Shown: positions 1 to 8,252, numbered from the stretch's first letter. The stretch: 55,675 nucleotides of DNA from an uncultured bacterium (GCA_905214675.1 CAJMMS010000006.1:1-55675), one strand, 5' to 3'. A program made the numbers and translations. Notes: a model not told the origin generated them from the letters alone.

Positions 1-435
1 TATGTTCCATCAAGTGTTAAGAAAATAGGAAAAAAGGCATTTGGAAAAGATAATGCTGCGGAGCACGTTAAGATGCTGTACTGTGAAAAAAATTCAGCAG
101 CGTACCGTTATGCAAAAAAGAACCACATTCCATATAAAATAGTAAAAGGCGGAAAAGCTTCACGTAAGGCAAAAAGTATATCGTTGGCGGAAAAAAAGAT
201 CACTATGAAAGCAGGTGACAAAAGGGCGATCCGCTATTGGGTTACACCAGTGTATGCTTCCAACCGGAAGGTAAAGTTTAAAAGCAGCAATCCGGAGATT
301 GTGTCGGTAAATGCAAAAGGAATACTGACAGCAAATAAAAAAGGAAAAGCAACGATCCAGGTGCAGCTTAAGAGCGGAAGCAAAAAGAAAGTACAGCTTA
401 CGGTTAATGTGAAAAAAAGAAAACGAAACGAGTGA
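1..435 (+). CDS. C-terminal part of a BspA-type leucine-rich-repeat / Ig-like surface protein (5' end outside window)
   Basis: The reading frame is open from base 1 to the stop at 433-435, so only the last 144 residues are present. It begins with the end of a BspA/LRR_5 type repeat (VPSSVKKIGKKAFG, about residues 3-16) followed by the cap-like stretch typical of these proteins. From about residue 60 it reads as a bacterial Ig-like (Big_2) domain: ISLAEKKITMKAGD, then SSNPEIVSVNAKGILTA, KKGKATIQV and a final VQLTVNV strand. It ends in a basic tail (KKRKRNE) with no LPXTG motif. The family is usually secreted and displayed on the cell surface, with adhesion or binding roles; the actual role here cannot be read. 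The first Met in the window (73) is internal, not the start. Confidence 0.85.
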   Translation, partial: YVPSSVKKIGKKAFGKDNAAEHVKMLYCEKNSAAYRYAKKNHIPYKIVKGGKASRKAKSISLAEKKITMKAGDKRAIRYWVTPVYASNRKVKFKSSNPEIVSVNAKGILTANKKGKATIQVQLKSGSKKKVQLTVNVKKRKRNE

Positions 436-444
436 TAAATGAGA

Positions 445-486
445 AAACAAGGATATCTTTGTAAATAAGGTATGCTTGTTTTTTTA
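445..486 (+). terminator. Rho-independent terminator after the surface-protein gene
   Basis: AAACAAG (445-451) pairs with CTTGTTT (474-480), and the 3' arm runs into a further stretch of T. It sits just after the stop at 435 and before the next promoter. Confidence 0.6.
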
Positions 487-504
487 TAAATTTTAAGTAT
501 TTTC

Positions 505-547
505 TTGACAAAACCTGCATAATGAATTAGATTATTATTAGTAATAA
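505..547 (+). promoter_or_regulatory. Promoter and likely BlaI-type operator
   Basis: A consensus -35 TTGACA (505-510) is followed 17 nt later by TAGATT (528-533). Overlapping and just downstream of the -10 is an inverted repeat, TTATTA (532-537), TTAG spacer, TAATAA (542-547). A repressor bound there would block the promoter. BlaI/MecI-type repressors bind AT-rich dyads over their own promoters, so autoregulation of the operon starting with the BlaI-type gene is a reasonable inference. Confidence 0.5.
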
Positions 548-698
548 AAAAAATTAACAATAAATAAATTTAATGTCGTATGTAAAAATATAGAATTTAT
601 AAAAAATAATTTGTAAGGAATGAAAGAGTGAAAAATAAAGTGAATTTTTGGACGCACTTGTTTGTGCCTTAAGCGAAGCGAAAGGAATGACAAAAACT

Positions 699-1079
699 AT
701 GAAAGAATTGACGAAAAGTGAAGAACAGATGATGGATATTTTTTGGGACAGTGAACAAGCATTGACGAGCGTTGATATCGTAAAAATGCAGGTGAAAGCA
801 ACTTGGACGAATGGTCTTGTGCATAATATTTTACGTACATTGATTAAAAAGGGATATCTGAAGGAATGTGGAACAGAACAGATAGGAAAACAATATGCAA
901 GGAAATTGTGCCCTGTTTTTGACAGAGAAGAATATATTGCAAAACTTATGATTCAAAAAGCAGATGGAAAGAGTTCTATTCAAAAGGTAATGGTTGCTTT
1001 GGCACGAGAAAATAAAAATACAGAACAATCCATAACAGAATTAGAAGAAATTGTACAAAAGTTGAGAGAGGAAAAATAG
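699..1079 (+). CDS. BlaI/MecI/CopY-family transcriptional repressor
   Basis: A 126-residue protein matching the penicillinase-repressor family in length and pattern: an N-terminal winged helix beginning LTKSEEQMMDIFW, a recognition region with TWTNGLVHNILRTLIKKGYL, and a C-terminal helical dimerisation part ending LEEIVQKLREEK. Family members dimerise, bind DNA dyads, and are cleaved after their partner sensor peptidase detects a signal. Here the partner is encoded 3 nt downstream. The start is uncertain: ATG 699 has AAAGGA 12 nt upstream, ATG 687 directly abuts that AAAGGA, and an in-frame TTG at 648 would add an unlikely N-terminus. The region is visibly more AT-rich than the flanking housekeeping genes. 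Confidence 0.85.
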   Translation: MKELTKSEEQMMDIFWDSEQALTSVDIVKMQVKATWTNGLVHNILRTLIKKGYLKECGTEQIGKQYARKLCPVFDREEYIAKLMIQKADGKSSIQKVMVALARENKNTEQSITELEEIVQKLREEK

Positions 1080-1082
1080 AAA

Positions 1083-2231
1083 ATGCGGATAAATGCCGGC
1101 TCTATATGTATGACGCTTATTTGGAATGTTTTTTTCAGTTGGACTGTTTGGGAAATGAAAAGAAGAAAAAAGTATGAAACAAAAGAAGAAATTCAGATTA
1201 TGTTGTTGTTTTATATTTTAGGCTTGATTAGAGTACTTTTTCCATTTGATTTCAGACCTTCTATTGCGATTCAATTAAGAGGAAAGTTTTCCAAAATAAA
1301 TGAGATTTTGTGTATTAAAAAGTATAACCTTTTGGGAATAAAAGTAACGATTGCAGGCTGTATGATAGGAGTGTGGGGAGTCGTAGCAGCATTGTTGATG
1401 AGTAATTTAGGGGTGAAATATCAAAAATTCCAGAAAATTCTGACGAAGTATTCGGTATTACAGAATGGAATTTACGATTCAATGATAGATAAGATTAAAC
1501 GGGAAAAGAATATTAAAAAGAAAATAAAGGTTTATTGTAATAAAGAAATTGCAATCCCATGTGCGATGGGGATTTTTGAATGGAAGATTTTCCTGCCGGC
1601 ATATGAATATTCAGAGGAAGAATTATATTATGTGTTACTTCATGAATGTACACATTTTGTAAATGGAGATTTGTATATAAAATGGTTTACCGAAATTTGT
1701 TGCAGTGTTTGTTGGTGGAATCCTTTGATACATAAAATGCAAAGCAAAATGGAAAAGTATCTGGAAATTCGTTGCGATTTGACTGTAGTGGACAATATGG
1801 AACGAACAGAAGAAGCAGAATATCTGGGAACGATTGTAAAAACTTTGAAAGAGGCACAAAAAAGGCAAAATCAAAATATTCAGTATGGTATACAGTTGGC
1901 GAAACAGCAGGATAGTGAACTGAAAGAAAGATTTGAAATTATATATAAGAATAGGAAAAATCGTTATGGACGAAGAAAAAAATTACAGTATGTGATACTG
2001 AGTGGATTTTTTCTGATTTTGTCTTATGTTTTTATACCATTGCCAGCCTATGATCCACCAGTGGAAGAGATTGTTACCAGTGAAGAAGTTATAGAATTGA
2101 CACCAGAAAATTCTTATGTGGAAAAGGAGGGAGATAAATACTATTGGATTTACGAAAATCAGAAAGATGAAATTGATGAAACAGACAAAGAAGAATTACA
2201 ACAGCAGGGATTTGAGGTGAGAGAAAAATAG
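1083..2231 (+). CDS. BlaR1/MecR1-type membrane metallopeptidase (M56), without a penicillin-binding sensor domain
   Basis: A 382-residue integral membrane zinc peptidase. Hydrophobic segments lie near residues 3-22, 37-54, 80-102 and 299-318. The zinc motif HECTH is at about residue 190, followed by CWWNPLIH and the ExxCD element (EIRCD) characteristic of peptidase M56. In BlaR1/MecR1 a C-terminal penicillin-binding domain senses the beta-lactam. Here only about 60 residues follow the last membrane segment (an acidic, E/D/Y-rich tail), so the input signal must differ or come from another protein. It is separated from the BlaI-type gene by 3 nt, so co-translation and a signal-proteolysis-derepression circuit are inferred. 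Confidence 0.85.
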   Translation: MRINAGSICMTLIWNVFFSWTVWEMKRRKKYETKEEIQIMLLFYILGLIRVLFPFDFRPSIAIQLRGKFSKINEILCIKKYNLLGIKVTIAGCMIGVWGVVAALLMSNLGVKYQKFQKILTKYSVLQNGIYDSMIDKIKREKNIKKKIKVYCNKEIAIPCAMGIFEWKIFLPAYEYSEEELYYVLLHECTHFVNGDLYIKWFTEICCSVCWWNPLIHKMQSKMEKYLEIRCDLTVVDNMERTEEAEYLGTIVKTLKEAQKRQNQNIQYGIQLAKQQDSELKERFEIIYKNRKNRYGRRKKLQYVILSGFFLILSYVFIPLPAYDPPVEEIVTSEEVIELTPENSYVEKEGDKYYWIYENQKDEIDETDKEELQQQGFEVREK

Positions 2232-2248
2232 GAAAAAATCAATATTTT

Positions 2249-2455
2249 ATGATAGCTATTCTGATTATTTTATGTGTACCTATAAATGGGAAAATGGGGG
2301 TGGCTAAAAATGTAAAGTTAATTCAAGAACTTGATATGATGAGGACAACCGATGTAATCGTCGTAAAATACAGAATGGTGAATGGAAAAAAGCAAAAACG
2401 AAGATGGAATGTTACTAAACAGAGATGGGAAGATCCAGAATGGACAAGCATGTAG
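2249..2455 (+). CDS. Small exported or membrane-anchored protein of unknown function
   Basis: A 68-residue product with an N-terminal hydrophobic segment (MIAILIILCVPI) followed by a basic, tryptophan-rich tail (RRWNVTKQRWEDPEW). It lies 17 nt after the M56 peptidase gene and 28 nt before the next gene, so it is part of the same transcript. No good ribosome binding site fits ATG 2249. The frame is open upstream to about 2216 and would add basic residues (GERKIGKNQYF) that would suit a signal peptide, so a non-standard start such as ATA 2228 is possible. The WN...W.DP.W tail resembles short exported proteins I recall from Clostridia. Function unknown. Confidence 0.5.
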   Translation: MIAILIILCVPINGKMGVAKNVKLIQELDMMRTTDVIVVKYRMVNGKKQKRRWNVTKQRWEDPEWTSM

Positions 2456-2483
2456 AATAAAAAATACAAAGGAGAAGATTGAT

Positions 2484-3329
2484 ATGGCAAATATTACTGG
2501 AAAAGTAAAGACACTGGCAACGGTGAAGAACGTAGTCAATGAAAAGAACTGTACTAATTTTGGGTGTATGGCACTTGACGGAAAGAAAGCCTGGGGATTA
2601 AAAACTGCAAGCGGAAATGAATACAGTGTTGTGTACTATTGCAGTAATGTAAATGACAAAGTTTCATTAACTTATCCAAGTCCAAAAGGACTTTTGGGAC
2701 ATGGAAACTGTATGACATGCAGTAATTCTAATTTGCTGTTTGGTGTGTCAAATGGACTTAATGGAGAAAATTATATTGTTCGTGTACCGCGTGGGTTTAA
2801 AGGTGACTGGAGTCAGAAAGTTATATTTAAATCAGCAAAGAAAGTTCCGGCTCTTGCCTTTTACAGCAACTATCATTATCTGATTCGCGTGGGAGACAGT
2901 CCGGAAAATCAGCGAGCACGGTTTGGCATTGGTGTTTTGGAAGGTCAAAATACAGCTAATCCGACAGTAACATATGACTCTTCCAATGAGTTTTATATAA
3001 ACACAACATGGACATATGGACATGTTCAGGATATTCACTACGAACCATCCAAAGGTCTGCTGTTTCAGACAATGAATGACAGCACATTAACAATCAGTAA
3101 AATCGCTGTATATGATCTGAATGGTTCATATACTACCTATAACGGAAAGAAAATGTTTAGTCCGAAAGATATGATTACCTTTGATATGCGCAGTACACAT
3201 ACAAAATACGAAGTAGAGTCGTTGGGACTGGACGAGAACGGATACATTGTTATGGCATGCAATATTCATCTGAAAACAGAGAGTAATGAGACAGATGCGT
3301 TCCAGAGAGTAACAAATGTAAAATACTAA
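2484..3329 (+). CDS. Helveticin-J-like (class III bacteriocin family) protein, tentative
   Basis: A 281-residue protein without a signal peptide or membrane helix. ATG 2484 is chosen because AAAGGAG (2468-2474) sits 9 nt upstream; the frame is open further upstream but overlaps the previous gene. It is rich in aromatic and Asn/Gly/Ser residues in short strand-like blocks, suggesting a beta-propeller-like fold. The end (KYEVESLGLDENGYIVMAC, then a polar stretch) resembles the C-terminus of helveticin J, where HSEVESI... is followed by a hydrophobic strand. That match is from memory and covers a short region, so the family call is tentative; the alternative is an unassigned beta-propeller protein. 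It is the last gene of the BlaI/BlaR1 operon and ends 27 nt before a strong terminator. Confidence 0.5.
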   Translation: MANITGKVKTLATVKNVVNEKNCTNFGCMALDGKKAWGLKTASGNEYSVVYYCSNVNDKVSLTYPSPKGLLGHGNCMTCSNSNLLFGVSNGLNGENYIVRVPRGFKGDWSQKVIFKSAKKVPALAFYSNYHYLIRVGDSPENQRARFGIGVLEGQNTANPTVTYDSSNEFYINTTWTYGHVQDIHYEPSKGLLFQTMNDSTLTISKIAVYDLNGSYTTYNGKKMFSPKDMITFDMRSTHTKYEVESLGLDENGYIVMACNIHLKTESNETDAFQRVTNVKY

Positions 3330-3356
3330 GACAACATCATAACGTAACAAAATGAT

Positions 3357-3406
3357 AAAAAAGTGGTAATTTATGTAAAAGAAATGTAAATTATCACCTT
3401 TTTATC
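3357..3406 (+). terminator. Strong terminator closing the BlaI/BlaR1 operon
   Basis: AAAAAGTGGTAATTTA pairs with TAAATTATCACCTTTTT across a short loop, with a single G-U pair and a T-run. It lies just after the stop at 3329. Confidence 0.8.
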
Positions 3407-3435
3407 TTGAATTTATTACGGACTTGCAATATAAT
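3407..3435 (+). promoter_or_regulatory. Promoter of the yfhO-GT2 operon
   Basis: TTGAAT (3407-3412), a 17-nt spacer and a perfect TATAAT (3430-3435), directly after the preceding terminator and about 40 nt before ATG 3474. Confidence 0.75.
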
Positions 3436-3473
3436 AGTGCAAAAGAAAGATATACAGAGGAGTAATACATCAT

Positions 3474-6101
3474 ATGCAGAGAAAAATAAGGGGGCGTACA
3501 GCGGGATATCTGTTCTTTTATACAGCGGGTTTTCTGGTGGCGGCATTACTGATACTTGGGATTTTTCAGAAAGAAAATATTTCGTTTATCCGGATGACGG
3601 ACGGTGTGGCACAGCATTTTGCAGTGCTGACGTATTTTCGCCGTTGTCTTTTGCAGGTGCTCCATGGAGATTTTTCTTTCCCAATGATGGATTTTTCCAT
3701 CGGGCAGGGATTTGATCTGCTTGGGACGCTGAATTATTATGGAGTGGGAGATCCGGTGAATCTGCTGACGGTGTTGTTTCCGGCGGATCATCTGGAGGAA
3801 ATGTATGCATTTCTGATCCTTCTGCGCATGTATTTAGCCGGAGTGACGTTTGCTGTGTACTGCCGGTGCACCGGGGTCACAAGAAGAAGTGCCATTCTTT
3901 GCGGAGCCTGGCTCTATGCGTTCTGCGGGTTTGTGTTGATCGGCGGCATGAAGCATCCGATCTTTCTTTCCGGACTTGTGTATCTGCCGTTGCTTCTTGC
4001 CGGTATAGAGCGTCTGATGCAGGGTGGATCTATCCGGTTTCTGGCAGTTTCGGTGGCGCTGGCATTTCTGAGTAATTATTATTTTATGTACATGAATACC
4101 GTGCTTTGCGGGATTTATGTTCTGATCCGGTTTAGCGGAAATTATCGGGCATATGGTGTGCGCGGCATCGGCATGCGGATCGGGAAGATCGCAGGTGCGT
4201 GGCTCTGGGGTGTGGGACTTGGAGCAGTTGTTTTATTTCCGTCGGTTTATGCGTTTTTACATAATGCCAGGATACAGGATGGCAGCAGCACGGCGCTGCT
4301 TTATACGGCGGCACACTACCGGAAAATGTTTCTGAGCTTTTTTCTGTCCATGCCGATGACAAATGGCTGGACGGTTCCGGCAACAGCGGCAGGCGGTGTG
4401 ACGGGGATCCTGATGCTGTTTGCCGGGAAAAAAGGCACAGGGCAGGAGCGGCAGTTGAAAGCGGGTTTTCTGATCCTGCTGCTGATGCTCTGCATTCCGG
4501 CAGCCGGGAAAGTGATGAACGGGTTTGCCTATGCGACCAATCGCTGGAGCTACGGCATGGCATTTCTGTGTGCACTGATGGCAGTGCGGGCAGTCTGCCT
4601 TCTGAAAGAACAGAGAACGGGGATTTTTCTGCTGCTGGCATTGGCGGCAGGAATCGTGGCAAGCCTGCTTGCCGGATCCTACCGCTGGATTGTATGGCGC
4701 AGTGTGGCTGTTTTTGCACTGACCGTGCTGGCATTTGCGGGCGGGGCAGTGCTGGAGAAAAAGAAAAAATCCAGGCTGGCGGGGATGCTGGTATCGACGG
4801 TAGTGCTTTGCGGTGTCTGCTGGAATCTGCTTTCCTTTTTTACACCACTGGGATTTCATTATGCACAGCGCTTTCAGACAAAAGGCAGGGCGGAGGCGAT
4901 GCTGGAAAATGAGCAGGTGAAAGCATTACAGAAAGCGACGGAAAAAGACACGCAGGGATTTTACCGTGTGGAGCTGCCGTCCTCTCTTCTGAACCGTTCG
5001 CTGGTGACGGGACTGCACGGGACTTCGTTTTATTACAGTGTGGTGCCGGAAGAAATGAAGAATCTGTATGCATCGCTTGGCATGTCCAAATATGTCCGTC
5101 CATATGTCCTGCCGGGACTGGAAAATCATCAGATCCTGCTGAATCTTTCCGGTGTGAAATACCGGGCAGATGGCACAGATGGGACGGTGACAGTCAATGA
5201 GGACGCACTGCCGCTTGGGTATACTTACGATCAGACGATGTCCCTTGCGGACTATGAAAAACTGACACCACTGGAGCGTCAGGTGGCACTTCTGCAATAC
5301 GCTGTGCTGGACGAACAGGGGCAGGAAATACAAAAAAGGCAGGGAACAACGCTTGAAAATAAAGACAGCGTTTTGGCAGGAAGTGTAAAAAAACAGGAGC
5401 TGAAAACAGCAAAATCCGAACGTGTATCTTATAAAAATAAAAAACTGAAAGTAAAAAAGGGCGGCAGGCTGACCTTTGCATTTACCTGCGAGGAAGCATC
5501 CGAATGTTATCTGGTGCTGAAAGATCTGTCCGCCGGAGCAAGGAAGCGGCTGAAGCATGCCCTGTCGGTGCGGTGCAAAAAGCAGCAGATGGAAGTCGGC
5601 GTTGCCGGGACAGATGGGGAATCCTCCATGCAAAGGTCGGTCATTGCCGTAAATCTGGGGATGCAGAAAAAAGGAGGGGGCAGATGTACTCTGCGTTTTA
5701 AAAAGAAAGCATCTTACCGGCTGGAGGGGATGGAAATCTGGAGTATTTCAGAGGATGCTATCCGGAAACTGACAAGGGAGCGGAAGACGGAAAGCTTAAG
5801 AGAAGTGACCTGTACAGCAAACCGGATCACAGGGAAGATCCGCGTTTCGAAGGATAAGATCCTGCAGCTTTCGGTTCCTTACAACAAAGGCTGGAGCATT
5901 TATGTCGATGGAAAGAAAACAGAATTTTTTACAAGTGGGGTAGCTTACACGGGACTGAAAGTGGAAAAAGGGGAGCATTTCATTGAAATGAAATACGTTA
6001 GTCCATGGATCGTTCCGGGAGCTGTCGTGAGCATTCTTTCCGGTGCTGCACTTGCGGTATCGTTTGTGACATCACGGAAAAAGAAAAGGAGCAGCTTATG
6101 A
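3474..6101 (+). CDS. YfhO-family multi-pass membrane glycosyltransferase-like protein
   Basis: An 875-residue polytopic protein with about a dozen membrane helices in the first 450 residues, a long extracytoplasmic region (about 470-835) and a last helix near 845-865 followed by RKKKRSSL. The early loop after the first helix has the MTDGVAQH pattern of YfhO proteins, where GT-C enzymes carry an acidic residue. In Bacillus and Listeria, YfhO-type proteins act with a CsbB/GtrB-type GT2 enzyme to transfer sugars from undecaprenyl phosphate onto lipoteichoic acid or other wall polymers. The next gene is exactly such a GT2 enzyme and overlaps it by 4 nt (ATGA). Start supported by AGAGGAG 11 nt upstream. 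Acceptor and sugar are unknown. Confidence 0.85.
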   Translation: MQRKIRGRTAGYLFFYTAGFLVAALLILGIFQKENISFIRMTDGVAQHFAVLTYFRRCLLQVLHGDFSFPMMDFSIGQGFDLLGTLNYYGVGDPVNLLTVLFPADHLEEMYAFLILLRMYLAGVTFAVYCRCTGVTRRSAILCGAWLYAFCGFVLIGGMKHPIFLSGLVYLPLLLAGIERLMQGGSIRFLAVSVALAFLSNYYFMYMNTVLCGIYVLIRFSGNYRAYGVRGIGMRIGKIAGAWLWGVGLGAVVLFPSVYAFLHNARIQDGSSTALLYTAAHYRKMFLSFFLSMPMTNGWTVPATAAGGVTGILMLFAGKKGTGQERQLKAGFLILLLMLCIPAAGKVMNGFAYATNRWSYGMAFLCALMAVRAVCLLKEQRTGIFLLLALAAGIVASLLAGSYRWIVWRSVAVFALTVLAFAGGAVLEKKKKSRLAGMLVSTVVLCGVCWNLLSFFTPLGFHYAQRFQTKGRAEAMLENEQVKALQKATEKDTQGFYRVELPSSLLNRSLVTGLHGTSFYYSVVPEEMKNLYASLGMSKYVRPYVLPGLENHQILLNLSGVKYRADGTDGTVTVNEDALPLGYTYDQTMSLADYEKLTPLERQVALLQYAVLDEQGQEIQKRQGTTLENKDSVLAGSVKKQELKTAKSERVSYKNKKLKVKKGGRLTFAFTCEEASECYLVLKDLSAGARKRLKHALSVRCKKQQMEVGVAGTDGESSMQRSVIAVNLGMQKKGGGRCTLRFKKKASYRLEGMEIWSISEDAIRKLTRERKTESLREVTCTANRITGKIRVSKDKILQLSVPYNKGWSIYVDGKKTEFFTSGVAYTGLKVEKGEHFIEMKYVSPWIVPGAVVSILSGAALAVSFVTSRKKKRSSL

Positions 6102-7048
6102 GAATGGAAAACAGGGGAAAGGAATCCTGTACCTGCATTGTACCGTGCTACAATGAAGAGGAAACGATTCCGCAGTATTATGCAGCGATGCAGAAGATCA
6201 GGGAGCAGATGGCAGAGAAACTGGAGTTTCTCCTACTGTTTGTGGATGACGGAAGCAGTGACCGCACGCTTGATGAGATCAAAGCACTGGCACAGAGGGA
6301 TGAAGCCGTGCATTATCTTTCTTTTTCCAGAAATTTTGGAAAAGAAGCCGCTCTGTATGCGGGACTTGAGCATGCAGACAGTGATTATGTGGTGATCATG
6401 GATGTGGATCTGCAGGATCCGCCGGATCTGATCCCGCAGATGTATGAAGCGGTCAAAGAGGAAGGATACGACTGTGTGGGATGCAGGCGGGTGACGCGCA
6501 AAGGTGAGCCGCCGATCCGGTCGTTTTTTGCCAGAAAGTTTTACAGTCTGATGCGTCATATTTCGGATACCGATATCGTGGATGGGGCAAGAGATTATCG
6601 TTTTATGACCAGAAAGGTGGCAGATGCGATCGTCTCCATGGAGGAATCCAACCGTTTTTCCAAGGGAATCTATGGCTGGGTTGGGTTTCGCACAAAATGG
6701 CTGGCATACGAAAACCGGGAGCGTGTAGCAGGTAAGACAAAATGGTCTTTCTTTAAATTGTTCCGATACTCGATCGAAGGGATCGCAGCTTTCAGCACAA
6801 AACCTCTGACGATCGCATCGTTTGTCGGCTGCCTGTTCTGTTTTGTGGCAATGGCGGCGATGCTGTTTATTTTCGGCAGGGCGGCACTGTATGGAGATCC
6901 GGTAGCGGGATGGCCGTCCATGGTCTGCGTGATCACATTTCTTGGAGGGGTGCAGCTTTTTTGTCTTGGCATTATCGGGGTGTATTTGTCCAGGACGTAT
7001 CTGGAGGTCAAAAAAAGACCGATTTATCTGGTGCGTGAGGAAAAATAA
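6098..7048 (+). CDS. GT2 polyprenyl-phosphate glycosyltransferase (CsbB/GtrB/DPM1-like)
   Basis: A 316-residue enzyme. The GT-A domain opens with CIVPCYNEEETIPQYY, then FVDDGSSDRT and the metal-binding MDVDLQDPP, followed by ARDYRFMTRKV and a basic amphipathic segment (GKTKWSFFKLFRYSIEG). Two C-terminal membrane helices (about 235-258 and 275-300) anchor it. This is the layout of enzymes that make undecaprenyl-phosphate sugars at the inner face of the membrane. ATG 6098 overlaps the TGA of yfhO (6099-6101) and has AAAAGGA upstream, so the two are translationally coupled. With YfhO it forms a two-gene envelope-glycosylation unit; a flippase is not encoded nearby. Confidence 0.88.
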   Translation: MRMENRGKESCTCIVPCYNEEETIPQYYAAMQKIREQMAEKLEFLLLFVDDGSSDRTLDEIKALAQRDEAVHYLSFSRNFGKEAALYAGLEHADSDYVVIMDVDLQDPPDLIPQMYEAVKEEGYDCVGCRRVTRKGEPPIRSFFARKFYSLMRHISDTDIVDGARDYRFMTRKVADAIVSMEESNRFSKGIYGWVGFRTKWLAYENRERVAGKTKWSFFKLFRYSIEGIAAFSTKPLTIASFVGCLFCFVAMAAMLFIFGRAALYGDPVAGWPSMVCVITFLGGVQLFCLGIIGVYLSRTYLEVKKRPIYLVREEK

Positions 7049-7132
7049 AAGGTTGAAATATCTATCAAAATGCTAAAGTGGCAAAGTTACGGGAAGGTTC
7101 TAAGAAGAGATTTTGCCAGGATGTATGCAAGG
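7049..7132 (+). repeat. Leader-element repeat, copy 1 (upstream of the fic remnant)
   Basis: This block shares long stretches with 8262-8360: AGGTTGAAAT, then GGCAAAGTTACGGGAAG, GAGATTTTGCCAGGAT and a following TGCA/GGAT. GGCAAA (7080-7085) can pair with TTTTGCC (7111-7117), closing a hairpin; the inner GGGA/TCTA pairing is degraded compared with copy 2. It follows the GT2 stop directly. Confidence 0.75.
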
Positions 7133-7188
7133 ATATGCAAACTGGAAAAAAGTCATGCAGATTTTGCGTGATCATACAGCTTTGGGAA

Positions 7189-7216
7189 TTGAAAATTTTT
7201 ATAAAACCTGTATAAT
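7189..7216 (+). promoter_or_regulatory. Promoter of the fic remnant
   Basis: TTGAAA (7189-7194), a 16-nt spacer and TATAAT (7211-7216). Downstream, GATAATACGCAA and GATAATACGTAA form a short tandem repeat, then GGAGGTG (7255-7261) precedes ATG 7266. Confidence 0.7.
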
Positions 7217-7265
7217 AGAGGAAGATAATACGCAAGATAATACGTAAGATAACGGAGGTGACTGT

Positions 7266-8082
7266 ATGGGAGAATATAAACCGCCTTTTACAATAACCAA
7301 TAAAATATTATCATATGTATCATCAATTTCTGAAAAAATAGGATCTATCACTGCCACCAGTAATCTGGAATCAAAACCTCATTTGAGAAGGAATAATCGA
7401 ATTAAGTCGATTCATTCATCTTTAAAGATTGAGGCGAACTCTTTGACACTGGGGCAGGTTCGGGATGTTATTAACGGTAAAGTTGTATTAGGCGAACAGA
7501 AAGAAATCCAGGAAGTAAAGAATGCCTATGCAGCTTATGGATGAACTGTTTAGCTGGATGAAAGAAGCAAGAGAAGATGTTCATCCATTGATTTTGAGCA
7601 GTGTATTTCATTATGAGTTTGTGTTTATTCATCCTTTTGCGGATGGTAATGGAAGAATGGCAAGATTATGGCATACGGCGATTCTTTCCAAATGGAAATC
7701 AGTATTTGAATATATCCCGATTGAAAGTCAAATTGAAAAATTTCAGGATGAATATTATGAGGCGATTTCAAAATGTCATGTTGCCGGAGAATCTACAATT
7801 TTTATCGAGTTTATGTTATCGCAAATCGATAAAATACTGGATGATATTTCTGCTCAAATCAGTGAGAAAAGTGGATATCTTCCAGAAACACTCCAGAAGC
7901 TGCTTGAAGTTATGGAATATGATGTTCCGTACACAGGCAATGAGCCGATGAAATGTTTGGGATTAAAAGCGAAAGAAGGGTTCAGAAGAAATTACCTGCA
8001 TCCGGCAATTGAGATGAACTTAATTCAGATGACGATACCGGATAAGCCGAACAGCAGAAATCAGAGATATATAAGAAGATAA
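7266..8082 (+). pseudogene. Fic-family AMPylase gene, disrupted by an internal frame-changing deletion
   Basis: Two overlapping frames together form a Fic protein that lacks its middle. The first (7266-7544) carries the N-terminal helices and an alpha-inhibitory-helix-like stretch (HSSLKIEANSLTL), then the conserved EVKNAYAAY, and stops at TGA 7542. The second (in frame from about 7530 to 8082) carries MDELFSWMKEA, FHYEFVFIHPFADGNGR (the complete Fic core, 7630-7656), RLWHTAILSKW, and an intact C-terminal winged-helix-like end (PDKPNSRNQRY). Intact relatives have about 45-55 further residues between NAYAAY and the VPQLMDELF segment. An internal start at ATG 7522 could express a truncated catalytic half without the inhibitory helix, so residual activity cannot be excluded. 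Confidence 0.8.
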
Positions 8083-8203
8083 GACTTGAAACTGGAATTT
8101 GCATTAAAAGCAAAAGTAAAAAAATAATGCGGAAAATCCGTAAGATATCAACTGAGAGAGAAGAATTTCGGTAGATAAGACGGAAAAAAGACTCAGATTT
8201 TCG

Positions 8204-8252
8204 AAAAAGTGTCTGTTTGTCGTAAGGAAAATGACAGATAGCCACTTTTTTT
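8204..8252 (+). terminator. Terminator after the fic remnant
   Basis: AAAAAGTG..CTGT pairs with ACAG..CCACTTTTTTT around a 17-nt loop, ending in a T-run. The rest of 8083-8203 holds no open frame or motif that I can support. Confidence 0.6.

Noticed and set aside
629..673. Short frame starting at GTG 629 (14 codons) as a leader peptide of the BlaI-type gene
   Set aside because: No regulatory codon run and only a poor ribosome binding site; no terminator or anti-terminator pairing follows.
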